Of a stretch of DNA of 64,000 bases, positions 1 to 11,064 are shown piece by piece. Position 1 is the first letter of the stretch. The number at the start of each line of letters is the position of its first letter. The notes beneath the pieces were generated by a model, which ran no database searches, was not told the DNA's origin, and saw nothing but the letters and a program-made list of their open reading frames with translations. A program made the position numbers and the translations under genes. The stretch covers positions 205,680 through 269,679 of the forward strand of contig CAUYUJ010018616.1 of assembly GCA_963575745.1 (NCBI GenBank), written 5' to 3'. Source of the stretch: Prorocentrum cordatum. Its lineage: Eukaryota > Sar > Dinophyceae > Prorocentrales > Prorocentraceae.

Positions 1-200
1 CGAAGGGCAGCGAGGGGGCCACGAAGGGACGCAACTGGGCCAGGAACGGGGCCACGAGGGGGTGCAACGGGGCCCCGAAGGGGGCCACGAAGGGCTGCAT
101 CGGGGCCACGAAGGGCAGCGAGGGGGCCACGAAGGGACGCAACTGGGCCAGGAACGGCAGCGAGGGGGCCACAAAGGGCTGCAACGGGGCCACGAACTGC
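1..200. repeat. GGCCACGAAGGG short tandem array (copy 1)
   Basis: Imperfect units of roughly 15 to 25 bp with the core GGGGCCACGAAGGG run from the window edge. The same core returns in a second array at about 1195-1420, so this is one local repeat family. Frames across it are open only because the unit is GC-rich. Confidence 0.85.
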
Positions 201-227
201 AGCTATATCCCGAGTCCTAAATAAGGG

Positions 228-640
228 ATTCCTAAGCGTGAGCGCGAGTCCTGGGTGCCTGAGTGTCGGGAGCGTGGCGCTTGAGTAAATTGCTGGAAAT
301 TCCAACGCAAAGGGCGCTATTTTTGGGTATATTGCAAGCGAGTCTCCAGCGAGAACGTGACTCCAAAGCGCCGAGAGAGCGATTCCGGAATAAACTATAA
401 GGAAGTCCCAAGCGAGAGCGCGATGCCTGAGTAAAACGCGAGGAAGTCTCAGGCGGGAGCGGGGTCCTGGCTAAATTATGAGGAAGTCTCGAGCGGGAGC
501 CGTTGTTGTTGTAACCCAGGGGCCAGGGGCACAGTTTGAGCCTCAACATTTTCCCTGCTGAAAAACTGGGTGCGAGCGCCGGGAGGGGCACTTCAATTGA
601 AAAATACAATGTGCACCGGTGGGGGGACCAGCAATGATTA
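228..640. repeat. Dispersed repeat of about 400 bp, copy A
   Basis: It begins with short units containing GAGGAAGTCTC and AGCGGGAG, continues through GTTGTTGTTGTAACCC and a GGGGCCAGGGGC block, and ends near CACCGGTGGGGGG. The same order of modules recurs at 1433-1850. A shortened relative carrying the GGGCCCAGGGGCCCAGTTTGAGCC block lies at 2530-2690. The GAGGAAGTCTC plus CGGGAGCC module, in reverse complement, also recurs in the 55.5-57.2 kb satellite. Confidence 0.8.
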
Positions 641-654
641 TTCCTGACGTGAGC

Positions 655-707
655 ATTCAACAACAACAACAATAACGACGACAACAACACCAACAACAAC
701 AACAACG

Positions 708-738
<31 letters not shown>

Positions 739-785
739 GAACAACAACATCAATGATACTAATAATAATAATAATAATACTAATA
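655..785. repeat. CAA/AAT trinucleotide tract
   Basis: Imperfect CAA, CGA and AAT triplets run for about 130 bp directly after copy A. A shorter CAA tract follows the related element near 2690, so the microsatellite may be part of the element's tail. Confidence 0.85.
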
Positions 786-1065
786 AGAAGAATGATAAGA
801 ATAATTATCATATAAATAATAAGTTTAAGACCGTTCGCTCTTATATGCTCGAGTGTCCAATAACGCGTATTTCCCAAACCCTCGATACCCGCCCTCTTCG
901 TCTTGGATCGAACCCCTTTTGGGGGGTATACCTTTCTTTCCTGCAGGCCGGGCCCCGGCAAGCGGCGGGGCGGCCACGGACCGTCGGCCTTGCCAGCGGC
1001 AGCGCTGATCGGCGGGGCGGCCGCGGACCGTCGACCCGACCCCAAAGAGGGACGGACAGGGGACC

Positions 1066-1073
1066 GACCACGA

Positions 1074-1123
<50 letters not shown>

Positions 1124-1190
1124 ACGTCGAAGACGACGGCGAAGACGACGACGACGGCGACGACGAGCGAAAGCGAGAGCGAGAGAGAAC
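1066..1190. repeat. GAC trinucleotide tract
   Basis: Mostly GAC/CGA triplets with GGC interruptions. It gives poly-Thr, poly-Arg or poly-Asp in different frames and has no sign of a real gene. Confidence 0.9.
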
Positions 1191-1194
1191 GACA

Positions 1195-1425
1195 GCAGGG
1201 CCACGAAGGGCACGAAGTAGGCCACGAAGGGCGACAGCGGGGACACGAAGGGAATGCGTATGGGGCCACGAAGAGCGCGAACGAGCGGGGGCCACGAAGT
1301 GCAGATAATGTGGGGCAGCAGATGGCAACTATGGGGCCACTGAGGGTAGCAAGTGGGCGACGTAGGACAGTGAGGGGACACAAATGGTGACAGCGGGGCC
1401 ACGAAGGGCATGCACATGGGGCCAC
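1195..1425. repeat. GGCCACGAAGGG array (copy 2)
   Basis: Second array of the family seen at 1-200, with units GGCCACGAAGGGC and GGGACACGAAGGG. It sits directly before the second copy of the 400-bp element. Confidence 0.75.
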
Positions 1426-1432
1426 AACGAGC

Positions 1433-1850
1433 GCGACTCCTGGGTGCCTGGGTGTCGGGAGCGCGGCGCTTGGGCAAATTGCATGAAATTCCAACGCAAG
1501 GCCATTCTTCAGTAAGTTGCAAGCAAGTCTCCAGCGAGGGCGCGACTCCAGAGCGCCAGGAGAGCGATTCCTGAATAAATTGTAAGGAAGTCCCACGCGA
1601 GAGCGCGATTCCTAAATAAAATGTGAGGAAGTCTCGGCCGGGAGCGGGGGTCCTGGCTAAATTGAAAGGAAGTCTCAAGCGGGAGCCGTTGTTGTTGTAA
1701 CCCGGGGGCCAGGGGCGCAGTTTGAGCATCAAGACTTCCCCTGTCAAAAAACAAGGTGCGAGCGTCGAGGGGCACACTTCGATTGAGAAAAACAGTACGC
1801 ACCGGTGGGGGGGGATGAACAATAATTATTCTTCAAAAGTGAAAATTCAA
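1433..1850. repeat. Dispersed repeat of about 400 bp, copy B
   Basis: Direct copy of 228-640 with the same module order. The shared points include TGGGTGCCTGGGTGTCGGGAG near the start, GTTGTTGTTGTAACCC in the middle and CACCGGTGGGGGG at the end. Divergence looks moderate. Confidence 0.8.
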
Positions 1851-1859
1851 CAACGGCTT

Positions 1860-2095
1860 CCGCCTCACACTTCCTCACCATACATTCCCCAATCGCGCTC
1901 TCGCGCCGGACTTCCTCACAAGTCATGTACGCATCGCGCTCTCGCGTAGGATTTCCTCGCAATGTATTCAGACGATGTGCCCTCGGCGCTCAGGAGTTAC
2001 GTTCTCGCTCTGGTTTCTCTCATGATTCATGTGGGAATCGCGCTATCGCTCGGGACTTCCTCGCGACGCATGCAGGACCCACGCACCCACGCTTC
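1860..2095. repeat. Inverted array of GCTCTCGC..CTTCCTC units
   Basis: Units of about 40-50 bp carry CGCGCTCTCGC followed by GGACTTCCTC. This is the reverse complement of the GAGGAAGTCC..GCGAGAGCGCG units in copies A and B. Copy B and this array therefore face each other as a loose inverted repeat. Confidence 0.6.
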
Positions 2096-2503
2096 AGCAA
2101 CCCGCCTGCTCGACACGGTCGCCCGGGCCCGCCTCCCGAGCTGCCCGCTGTGGTTCTGCCCACCCGATTTGCCCGTCTGGTTTTACCAATTGTTTTCTGT
2201 TCCTTGCCTCCCTGCTGCTAATTTCTCTCATGCTCCATTCTTCTCTCCCCTTCCACCTGTCATCTCCTCCCGTGTTCTAGGGTCTGCACTACATGCGCGT
2301 GGCAGGTAAGGAAGACAAACCACCAGGGGGGTGCGATCGAAGACGACGCGGGCGGGTACCGAGGCTTTGGGACATACGAACAGATTGGCACGTGAGCGGA
2401 TAGGAGCGAACAGTCTTAACATGATTCTTGTTATTTTGCAGTTGTGTAGTTGTGTGGTGGTGTGCTGTTGTTGTGGTTGTTGTTGCTGTTGCTGCAGTTG
2501 CTG

Positions 2504-2693
2504 CTGTTGAACTTTCATTTTTGACGAATAATTATTGGTGGTGTAAACCAGGGCCCAGGGGCCCAGTTTGAGCCACATGACTTTTCCCGATAAAAAAGTG
2601 CGAGTCCCGGGGGGAGCACTTCAATTGAAAAAATACCCTGGTCACCGAAGGAAGGATCAACAATAATTATTCTTCAGTAGTGAGGTGTTCAAC
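2504..2693. mobile_element. MITE-like element with GTTGAA..AATAATTATTG ends
   Basis: The left end carries GTTGAACTTTC and, after a short gap, GAATAATTATTG. The right end carries CAATAATTATTC and later GTTCAAC as the reverse complement. The interior holds the GGGCCCAGGGGCCC block shared with 228-640 and 1433-1850. It encodes nothing. Confidence 0.5.
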
Positions 2694-2784
2694 AACGACA
2701 ACAACAGCAACAACAACAACCCGCACCGCGAAGTCCACTTCAGCCACGCACACAGGGGCAGTGAATGACCGTTCGGCCCCCTAA

Positions 2785-2960
2785 CTCTGATTATCATGAT
2801 TGTCGTCTTCCCCCACATTTCCACGATCTTCCTATCAATTCCTGGGTGTCGACGTTGATTGGCGTCTGTCTCTATTTTTCCCTCCTGATAACCCCTGATC
2901 CCTGAAACTCTCGACCCCTTCCGCCTGCCAAGCTCTTCCTCCAAAACATGACTGATTGAC
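2785..2960. repeat. Dispersed repeat with CTTCCCCC..GTCGACG..GTCTGT, copy 1
   Basis: The order TTCCCCCACATTTCC, TCCTGGG, GTCGACG, a TTGATT-G-GTCTGT block and CTCCTGATAA is shared with 15010-15175 and 33115-33295. The three copies are strongly diverged but collinear. Confidence 0.5.
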
Positions 2961-3149
2961 GATCCCCGGGCAGGGTCCCCGTAAACGGAATCTATTTGAC
3001 AAGCCGGGCCACGGGCGCATCCGAGACAACTGCAGCCGAAGGTCGAGGCAATCCCCTCTTAAGACGAAGCCAGGGCGAGAAACTCAGACGGGTGAGATGA
3101 ACCGAAGATCTCCGAGATCTGGCGGTTCTGCTGGATGTCTCGGGCGCCG

Positions 3150-3205
3150 CGGCCTCCTCACAGCGTTCCGGAACGCTCTGAGAGCGTTCCGGAACGCTCT
3201 GGAAT
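3150..3205. repeat. Tandem perfect palindrome AGCGTTCCGGAACGCT
   Basis: The palindrome AGAGCGTTCCGGAACGCTCT occurs complete once, with a second copy lacking only its first bases. A diverged pair lies at 16200-16255. GCCGCGGCC flanks both sites, on opposite sides, so the two sites are inverted relative to each other. Confidence 0.75.
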
Positions 3206-3209
3206 GGAT

Positions 3210-3765
3210 TGATCCTCATCCTGGCCTCGTCCGACCGTTCTTCGTTTGCTCCGCTTCGATTTGGCAAAGGCATGTTTTTTAATGACCCGCTCTTCGGGGC
3301 CCTGACTTGGGGCCCAGAAGCCGCGTCCAGAAACAAGCGTGGACACTTCTGTCGCGACATTTTCCGAGTCGCAGACAGTCAAGGCGCCCTTGGGGGGCCC
3401 TCTCGACGGCCTCTCGGACCGTCTTGAGGGCCTCTGTGGCCGTCCAGGACAAGTCTTGGGCCGTCTCGGAGCGCTCGCCCTGCCTGTGTGCCCCGCCTGT
3501 GGCGATTGATAAACACGAGCTGGCTCGTCCAGGCGCCCCCCTGCCAGACATTCGAGCTTGTTTGCTTTCAACCACGGCCCCTCGCTTCCCGACCTTCTCC
3601 TTGAGTGGCAGAATTCCATCCCGGACCCACGGAAAAATATCCCAGTGGAAGTCAGCGCCGACAACATCGAAACCGCCCAAGCAGCAGAAGAAGTTAACAC
3701 CCACCGGTTGAAGAACCACGCAACAGTTAGCCTGACGAAAGACCCAACCACATGCAGATGCGAGT
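3210..3765. other. No gene recognised
   Basis: GC-rich sequence with a weak CTTGGGCCGTCT-like stretch at about 3350-3480, resembling the 10-11 bp arrays elsewhere. No splice-bounded or domain-bearing open frame was seen. Confidence 0.6.
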
Positions 3766-3769
3766 ACCG

Positions 3770-4100
3770 CATTGTGGGTACCGCTTTCGGTGGAGCTCCT
3801 GATGGGGCCACGAAACGTGTGAGGGGTGTGCCGAAATGGGCGGGGGGACGCATGCGAACCCTGCCATTGGGGCCTTCTGTGGAGCTCGCCATGGGGGCAC
3901 GAAACGTGAGAGGGGTATGCTGAAATGGGCAGGGGAACGCATGCGAACCCTGCCACTGGGGCCTTCGGTGGAGCTCCCTATAGGGCCACGAATTGCGTGA
4001 GGGTTGTGCCGAAATGGGTGGGGGGACGCATGCGAACCCTGCCACGGGGGCCTTTGGTGGAGCTCCCTATGGGGCCACAAAACGCGTGAAGGTGTGCCGA
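3770..4100. repeat. Tandem repeat of about 90 bp, roughly four units
   Basis: Each unit holds GTGGAGCTC, a GGGGCCACGAAACG-like block, GTGTGCCGAAATGGG and ACGCATGCGAACCCTGCCA. Units differ by scattered substitutions. Confidence 0.85.
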
Positions 4101-4104
4101 AACA

Positions 4105-4585
4105 TAGACATGCGGAGCGCAGAGGCAAGGAGGGGGGAGGGCGAGGAGCGCGTGAGGTGAGGTGAGGTGAGGAACGCGGGGCGCTGCCTCTTCAAGACGA
4201 GAACCCAAAACCACAGGATGGTTCGGAACAAAAAGGGTTGACCATCCAGCCGACGCAGAACCATCAAACCGCCAGAACTCTCGGGCCTGGTGCCCCAACG
4301 CGGGAGCGGATCCCCCCGCGATGCCGAAAACGATGAGACCAAAACCCCCTGCGCGACATGTTCGGATCGCGCCGGAGGCTCGGGCGCCCGCTTCCCCAGG
4401 CTCTGCCGAGGGGGCCTCCACTGAGGAGGTCGCCGCCTCCTCTGGGAAGCGGGTCCCCGTGCCGAGCCCCTCGGGGCCTCCCCCGACACCCCCGAAGACG
4501 TCCACTGGCGTCCAGAACTTCTTAGCCACTCGATCTCTCCTCCCTGTGCTTCTCGGCGGCGAGCCCGGGGGGAAGTGAGAAGGGG
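4105..4585. other. No gene recognised
   Basis: GC-rich and open in several frames, but no frame has a domain signature or convincing splice sites. It contains a small GTGAGGTGAGGTGAGG run near 4150. Confidence 0.6.
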
Positions 4586-4587
4586 CG

Positions 4588-4735
4588 GGCCTTCTCAGAA
4601 GCCGTGGACGCCCCCAGGCCTTCTGAGGAGCCTTCTGGGCCTCCCCCGAAGACGCAGAGCACTATTCGGAAGGCGCGGGGGCTTCTGAGAAGTCCCGCCG
4701 CCTTCTGAGAAGGCCTTCACCTTCTCACTTCCGCC
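4588..4735. repeat. CTTCTGAGAAG palindrome cluster
   Basis: GCCTTCTGAGAAG and close variants occur at least five times in about 140 bp. The core CTTCTGAGAAG reads the same on both strands except at its centre. Confidence 0.65.
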
Positions 4736-4947
4736 TCTCGCTCGCCGCCGACCTCCGATCCTGCATGAGCACGGGGCGACCCCCGTGCTGAGTCGCCCCC
4801 CCCCTTGGCGCTGCCCGCGCGTCTGCGCGCCGCCGGGGGCCGAGCGCACAGACGTCTTGCTGCTGCTTCGGGAGGCCGCGCGCATCACGCTGGCCGCCTT
4901 CCGGGTGAGGTCAGCCTGCGGTGCCCCTCTGGGCAGGGCGGCGAGAT

Positions 4948-5163
<216 letters not shown>

Positions 5164-5283
5164 CCCAACCCTCCTGTCGTTTTGAAGAGCGCACTGCTCG
5201 CGCAAGCTCCCGCCCACTTTCTCCCCCCCTTTCCTTCTTGCCTCCTGCCTCCTTGCCTCCCTTGCTCGTACCTTACCTGCTGG

Positions 5284-6140
5284 GCGGCTGCGAAGTCCGC
5301 AGTGTCCAGCGGAGTGGGGGACCACGCGCATTTAGCCAAGACCTTGCGGCTCCCTGGGTGGCTGCGAAGTGCGCAGCTGTCGCCACGTTCCTGGGCTCCA
5401 GGGAGATTCTGCGGAGCGGAGGGCCACGCGCATCCAACCGAGACCTCGCGGCTCCCTCGGTGGCTGCGAAGTGCGCAACTGTCGCTACTCTCCCGAGCTC
5501 CTGGGAGGTCCAGCGGAGTGGGAGGCCACGCGCATCTAGCCGAGACCTTGCGGCTCCCTGGGTGGCTGCGAAGTGCGCAATTGTCGCCACGTTCCTGGGC
5601 TCCCAGGAGATCCTGCGGAGTGGGGGGCCGCGCGCATCTAGCCGAGACCTTGCAGCTCCCTGGGTGGCTGCGAAGTGCGCTAGTGTCGCCAATTTCGTGG
5701 GCTCCTGGGAGGTCCAGAGTGGGGGCCACACGCATCCAGCCGAGACCTCGCGGCTCTCTGGGTGGCTGTGAAGTGAACAACTCTCTCTCGCCACTTCCAT
5801 GGGCTCCTGGGAGGCCCGGCGAAGATGAGGGCAGCGCATATCCATTTGAGACCTCGCGGCTCCCTCGGTGGCTGCCAAGTGCGCAAAGGTTGGCACTTTC
5901 GTGGGCTTCTGGGAAGCATGGCGGAGGTGAGGGAAGCGTCGATCCATTTCAGATCTCGCGGCGCCCTGGGTGGCTGCGAAGCGCGCTACGGTCGCCAGTT
6001 TCGTGGGCTCCTGCGCGGCACGGCGGAGGTGAGGGCAGCGCAGATCCATTTGGGACATCGCGGCACCCCTCGGTGGCTGCGAAGTGCGCAACTGTCGCCA
6101 CTACCGTGGGCTCCTTAGAGGCACGGCGGAGGTGAGTGCA
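5284..6140. repeat. Satellite of about 102 bp, about eight to nine units
   Basis: Each unit holds GGTGGCTGCGAAGTGCGC, a CTGTCGCCAC block, GGGCTCCTGGGAGG, a GGCGGAG-like block and GAGACCTCGCGGCTCCCT. Because the unit length is a multiple of three, frames stay open through several units on both strands. That explains the long Ser/Arg/Ala-rich frames, which are not genes. Confidence 0.9.
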
Positions 6141-6289
6141 GCGCAGCTCGTGCATACCTGGCGATGTGTTCTTACGCATCGAGAGTTCACTCAAATATCC
6201 ACTTCGCATTGAGCAGGGGTTGGGTACGTCTCGGGCAATTTGGCGACCGCCCATGCGGAGCCCAGCGGCAGAGGCATAACAGAAACAAC

Positions 6290-6520
6290 TTCACGCACGC
6301 ACGCAAACACACACACACAAACACAAACACAAGCACAAGCACAAGCACACATACACGCGCACGCGCACGTTTTCGACATCGCGGCCACGCGCGCGCCGGC
6401 GCGGCTGAGGTCAAGTCAGGCGGATACGCACGCACACGCACCCACTCACACACAAACACGCAAACACACACACAGACACAAAGACACACGCAACACACAC
6501 ACACACATACATTCACACGA
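6290..6520. repeat. Interrupted CA/CACG tract
   Basis: CA, CACG and CAAG runs surround a GC-rich island at about 6360-6425. Confidence 0.9.
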
Positions 6521-6900
6521 CCAGGGCGCGGGCGCTCTCGCGACCGGGCTCGGCCTCACGACGGTCGCGAAGGCGACGCGGGCACAAGCAACCTCACTTG
6601 GCTTGCCAAAAGATGCCGCCGTCATCCATCTCCGTCGTCACCGTCGCAACATCACCGTGCCTGGCCAGCGCCTCTTCCCGTACCCCATGGAGACCTCCTG
6701 GAGGGAGCTCCTGGAGATACACAAGGGGCTTCGGCCGAGGTGCTGGATGGGCCCCGCACAGCCCCAAAAGCACGATGTGCATCAGAGGCCTCGGCGCTCG
6801 GGGTCCCGTTCGAGGTGATTCGTGACTGTCGTTAAAGGCTTAACGACTTCTGCCGTCCTTCGACTCGCGCTGGAGCGGCCGCGAAGTGCTCGAACTTTCC

Positions 6901-6992
6901 CTGAGGATCTCTGGATTTACCTGGATTTACCCAGATTTATCTAGATTTACCTGGATTTACCTCGATTTATCTGCATTTACCTGGGTTTATCT
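6901..6992. repeat. 12-bp tandem repeat, about eight units
   Basis: Consensus CTGGATTTACCT with variants CAGATTTATCT and CGATTTATCTG. It is noticeably less GC-rich than its surroundings. Confidence 0.9.
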
Positions 6993-7152
6993 GGCTCGAT
7001 TCTCACAAGTCGATTGGCGAAAAGTCGACAAGCCCTTAGGGAGACTGGAGCTCCCAGAAAGGCTCTGGGAGGTGCCCACGTGAGTGCCCGGAAAGAGTTC
7101 ATGGGTACCTCTCCCGGCTTCCCGAGCGCCTGGAGAGGCCCATGTGGGCGGT

Positions 7153-7244
7153 GCGTGCGGGAGCGCCCGGAGAGGCTTGCCGCGGGGGCCTCTCCGGGCG
7201 CCCGGAGAGCTGCCCGGGAAGCCTCCTCGGGCGCTCCCGCACGC
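7153..7244. repeat. Nested GC-rich inverted repeat
   Basis: An outer pair of 17 bp, GCGTGCGGGAGCGCCCG at 7153-7169, is complementary to 7228-7244. An inner pair, GCGCCCGGAGAGGC at 7163-7176, is complementary to 7188-7201. The two pairs share bases, so only one hairpin can form at a time. Confidence 0.85.
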
Positions 7245-7639
7245 GCTCCGCGGAAGGTGCGCGGAAGCTCTGCGGAAGGGGCAGATGGAGGATGGCTTCA
7301 ATTTTGCGCATCTGCGTCGGCGTACTCTCAGCGGCTCAAACCAGCAAAGCACTCCGACTTCGAGGACTTGATGTGGCGCTCGCGTGGGCGAGCCGCCGCT
7401 GGGCCTGGTACATCGTCAAGGCCCCGTCCCAGCATGCCGCCGAAGGGCGCAAGGGAGCAGGCGGATGAATCGTAGGGCTCACCTGGGCGTTTGGCGTCGC
7501 CTGCTCCGAGCTCGCGTGGGACTTCGGGGGCGTCTAACTCGTGGTCGATGGTCTCCTCGCCGTGCCCCGCGATTCCGGCGCCGCCTGTGAGCGCGATGGG
7601 AGCGGGCATCGGGCTGAGCTCGTCGCCTTCGGCGGCAGA

Positions 7640-7840
7640 GGCCAGAGGAGGAGGAGGCTCGAGAAGGATCGAGGGGGATCGAGGAGGATCAAGGAGGGTC
7701 GAGGAGGAGGATCGAGGAGGATCGAGGAGGAGGAGGAGGAGGATGATCGAGGAGGAGGATCGAGGAGGAGGATCAAGGCCCCTGCTGCTGCTGCTGGTGC
7801 TGGTGCTGGTGCTGCTGCTGCTGCTGCTGCTGCTGCTGGG
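7640..7840. repeat. GGA/GATC purine tract followed by CTG repeats
   Basis: Imperfect GAGGATC and GGAGGA units at 7650-7780 are followed by CTG triplets at 7783-7837. After it, a plus-strand frame reads a short hydrophobic helix ending at 7994, which could be a signal anchor, but no splice junction links it to the next exon. Confidence 0.85.
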
Positions 7841-8154
7841 GCGCCGCCTGCGGCGCTGGGGCCGCCTCGGCGCCCGCGCCGCCGCGGCGCGCGGGGCTTC
7901 GCCGCTGGGGCTGCAGAGCGCGCGCGCCACGACGGCCAAGAGCCTGGTCATGGCGCTGGCGGTGCTGGCGGTCCTCCCCGTGGCCCTGTTCTAGGGCGCA
8001 AACAAACCTACCTTGCTTTTGACCACCCTTGCTTCCAAGAGGTACCAAGCGACGCCAAACTACGGCCTGCGCTGGTCAGGCCGCTTGACGAGGAGGCGCG
8101 TGATTGACTTGGTTTTGCCTGGAAGCGAAAGCGGGGTAGGTAATTCGCGCTCTG

Positions 8155-8337
8155 ATGTTCCCCATGGCCCGCGGCGTGAGGGCAGTGACCGACCTCGTGG
8201 AGGGCGTGGGCGGCGCCGCCAACCGCGCCCTCGCTTCTGGGGCGAATGCGACCGACTCTGCGGCCCAGCTCGTGGGGACCACCACTGACAGCACGCTCGG
8301 CCTGGAGGAGACCGCGTGGCGGGGCTATGACCTCTGA
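8155..8337 (+). CDS. Possible exon, uncharacterised protein
   Basis: Sixty codons open on the plus strand with a balanced composition unlike the microsatellite frames around it. The stretch is amphipathic, rich in Ala, Gly and Thr, and begins MFPMARGVRAVTDL. The frame closes at 8337. A second open reading resumes one frame over at about 8340-8410 with a hydrophobic VTIVSRSGRLFLDAEGG-type segment. A frameshift, or a short intron with a non-GT donor, would be needed to join them. I recognise no family. It may be part of the same gene as the exon at 8521-8961. Confidence 0.3.
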   Translation: MFPMARGVRAVTDLVEGVGGAANRALASGANATDSAAQLVGTTTDSTLGLEETAWRGYDL

Positions 8338-8520
8338 GCGTGACCATCGTCAGCCGCTCAGGCCGCCTGTTTCTGGACGCCGAGGGGGGCATCCCCGACG
8401 TCGTCGCACCAGGACGGCCGCTAGCAGCTACGCAATTCCAACGCGTTCGACCGAATAGAGAATTTGAGACCCTGAGTGTTCAGGTCCGCTACCTGCGGAC
8501 GGACCGTGGCAATGGCCTAG

Positions 8521-8961
8521 CGGGCGGCGAACGTTACCTTCACGCCGTGCTGGGCCGACCGTGCCTGGGGCATCGTGGGCTACGACTTCGGGCCGCTGAG
8601 GGACGAGATCGCGTCAAGGCTCACGACCTCTGTCCAGGAGTCGGCGTCACTCCCGCAGCTCGACCTCCGCTCGGATGCCGCGGCCGTCGAGGATGCACCT
8701 GGCAGGCCGGCAGCCACCTTGCCGAAGGGATTTTGGTGGCGCCCGCTCATAGCCCCTGCCACCATCATCGACTCTACCGACGTGCTCGTTGGCAACCTCA
8801 TCCGGCTCGCCCTGAACGACTGCGAGTGCGGGATGATCGTCCGTGATTTCGTGCACAATGCTGGAGGGAATGGGCCACGTTTCTCACAGCCAAATCTGCG
8901 CAAGCAATTCAGACGGCTGAGCTCGTCTGAAGTAAAACTTGAGGCAAGGGAGAACTATTGA
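8521..8961 (+). CDS. Possible terminal exon, uncharacterised protein
   Basis: A candidate 3' splice site ends at 8520 (GGCCTAG before CGGGCGG). The frame from 8521 is open for 146 codons to a TGA at 8959-8961. The segment near 8560-8610 contains Trp-Gly-Ile-Val-Gly-Tyr-Asp-Phe-Gly. It is followed by helical, mixed-charge sequence with Trp-Trp-Arg-Pro near 8735 and a Cys-Glu-Cys near 8825. Composition is protein-like and not repeat-derived, which is the main support. A GT after Asp-Phe at about 8851 could be a 5' splice site, in which case the last 35 residues are intron. I recognise no domain. This and 8155-8337 are the only good coding candidates on the plus strand. Confidence 0.4.
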   Translation, partial: RAANVTFTPCWADRAWGIVGYDFGPLRDEIASRLTTSVQESASLPQLDLRSDAAAVEDAPGRPAATLPKGFWWRPLIAPATIIDSTDVLVGNLIRLALNDCECGMIVRDFVHNAGGNGPRFSQPNLRKQFRRLSSSEVKLEARENY

Positions 8962-9059
8962 AACTGAATTGCTCAATGTTTGTTGATCATCCGTGATTCG
9001 GCCTCGCTCTCTCAAGCTTTTCCTCGAAAGGCTTCTAGGGCTGGGTCCAGTAGCATGCT

Positions 9060-9850
9060 ACATAACTGCATACGCATACGCATTCTTTTATATATCCAAA
9101 TAGATAAGCATGCATGCACATCCACATGCGCACATACGCAGACATACATACATGCATACATGCATGCATATTGACATACACACATGCACGTATGCATGCA
9201 TACATACACACATACATGCATACATACATACACACATGCATACATACATGCATGCATACATACATACATACATACATACATACATACATACATACAAACA
9301 ACCATGCACACATACATATAATCATGCATCCATACATACATGTACGCATACACGCACGTACACGTGTATGTATGTTTGCATGCACGTATGCATGCATGCA
9401 CGCATGCATGCATGTATGGGTACACGTGTATGTGCGGATGGATGTATGCATGTATGTATGCATGCATGCATGCATGCATGTATGTATGTATGTATGTGCA
9501 AGTACGTATGTATGTATGTGTGGGTATATGTATATGTGCGACGCGCGTATACATGTTTGTTTGTACGTATGTGTGTACGTACACATGTGCAATCAAGTAT
9601 GGATGCACGCATGCATGCATGCGTGTAAACATGTGTGTATATATATGTGTATGCATGTGTGTATACATGCCCATACACATACATTGATATGCGTATGTGT
9701 GCAATTATAAATGTAGGTATGTATATGCGTGTGTGCGCAAAAAAACACATATACATCCTACTATATATGACATGTATGGTTACACACGTGTGTACCTATA
9801 CATATATATATATATAAATACATATATATATATATATATATGGATACGTC
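9060..9850. repeat. CATA/TGCA tract turning into TATG, imperfect inverted repeat
   Basis: The first half (about 9060-9360) is CATACATGCA-type and the second (about 9360-9700) is its complement TATGTATGCA, so the block can fold on itself. It ends in an AT-only run at 9800-9842. Long Tyr/His/Cys/Met frames here are artefacts. Confidence 0.95.
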
Positions 9851-9934
9851 CGCCACTGGGCGTTATTCCCAGTGGGCGTGTTAGAATGCTTGCTGTTGCC
9901 TGGGTTGGTTCTTTAGTTTTCTAGGCTCGACCGC

Positions 9935-10390
9935 CCCCCTGGTAGCACGCAGTCCTCAAACATCGCCCCCTCTGACATTGACACCCAGCGGTCTTTTCGG
10001 CTCTGAAGACGGCCTCCAGACGGCCCAAGAAGCCACCAACACGACCTGAGAGGGCGCCGAGAAGCCCTCAAGGAGAGCCCGAGGAGGCCAAAACCCTTGA
10101 TTTCCCAACGGTGTTTGAAGGATTTGGAAGTTCTCGCCATTTTTAGGGTTCCAACCACCCAAGACGGCCCAAGGGGCCTCCAAGATAGCTCCAAGACAAC
10201 CCAAGAGGCCCCCAAGAGGGCCTAAAAGGGCACATAGACGGCCCAGAGAAGCCCAGGACGGCTTCCGAAGGCGTCAGACAGGCCAATCGCATCCCTACGA
10301 CGGGTCGAGATGCCACAATCAGCTCCAAGAGGCCCCAGGAGGCCCCCAAGAGGTCCCTAAGAGGCCCCCCCAGGAGGCTTCCAGGATGCC
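9935..10390. repeat. CCAAGAGGCC array, 10-11 bp phasing
   Basis: Degenerate units of the type CCCAAGAGGCC recur about every 10-11 bp. This is the same family as the arrays at 28.7-29.4, 31.4-31.6, 32.0-32.4 and 49.0-49.2 kb. The CTTGGGCC-oriented arrays at 11.1, 24.0, 38.8 and 45.7 kb are its complement. Confidence 0.75.
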
Positions 10391-10394
10391 CCAT

Positions 10395-10610
10395 GTTCTC
10401 CCTCTCCTCCTCCTCCTCCTCCTCCTCCTCCTCCTCCTCCTCCTCCTCCTCCTCCTCCTCCTCCTCCTCCTCCTCCTCGTGTTCCCCCTTCTCGTCCTCC
10501 TCGTCCTCCTCTTCCTACTCCTCCTCTTTCTCCTCCGACTCCTCCTCTTTCTCCTCATCCTCCTCCTCGTCCTCCTCCTCCTCCTCCTTCTCCTACTCCC
10601 TCTCCTCCCC
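10395..10610. repeat. CTC trinucleotide tract
   Basis: CTC/CTT triplets for about 215 bp, nearly pure pyrimidine on the plus strand. Confidence 0.97.
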
Positions 10611-10611
10611 A

Positions 10612-10770
10612 CCGTGCGGACGAAGACGAATGTCGGGATCACGGCACTCCCCAATTCAGACCACTCGCTGAACTGCCACGGGGTGTGAACTCGACGTCCC
10701 TCTTATCGCGCGGACAAAGACGAGGTCGACTTCACGATCCGTCCTTATCAGACAACTCGTCGAATTTGCG
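10612..10770. repeat. Two diverged tandem units of about 95 bp
   Basis: GCGGACGAAGACGA..ACGATCC..CAGACCACTCG in the first unit corresponds to GCGGACAAAGACGA..ACGATCC..CAGACAACTCG in the second. Confidence 0.6.
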
Positions 10771-11064
10771 GCGCTCCTGCACTCAGCCTCCTCCCTGCTG
10801 CGCTGTTGCACAGGCGCGGTCGGGGGCTAATCCAGGGCGTTGAGCCGGTCGGCGTCTGGTGGCGCGCACTGGGGTCTGGCGCTCAGAGCTACGGCAGTTG
10901 AACCCGTGCAGCCTCTGCTCGGCTCGCTCTCCAAGGGAGTCCCCCAAATTCTGTGCAGAAGGGGCCGAGGTGTCCGACCCTCGCGAAGCTGCGTGCGCGT
11001 CGCATTCCAGCAAGCTGCAGGGAGCGATCGAGAACCAACGTGGAATCGATGAATTCGGCGACGT

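Noticed and set aside
638-1822. 394-codon minus-strand open frame
   Set aside because: It runs through the 400-bp repeat, the GGCCACGAAGGG array and triplet tracts. Composition follows the repeats and there is no domain.
7491-7994. Membrane protein with poly-Leu helix on the plus strand
   Set aside because: The poly-Leu comes from a CTG tract. Only the last hydrophobic 20 residues could be real, and they lack a join to any exon.
9012-9756. Tyr/His/Met/Cys-rich proteins on both strands
   Set aside because: Frames of the CATA/TATG microsatellite.
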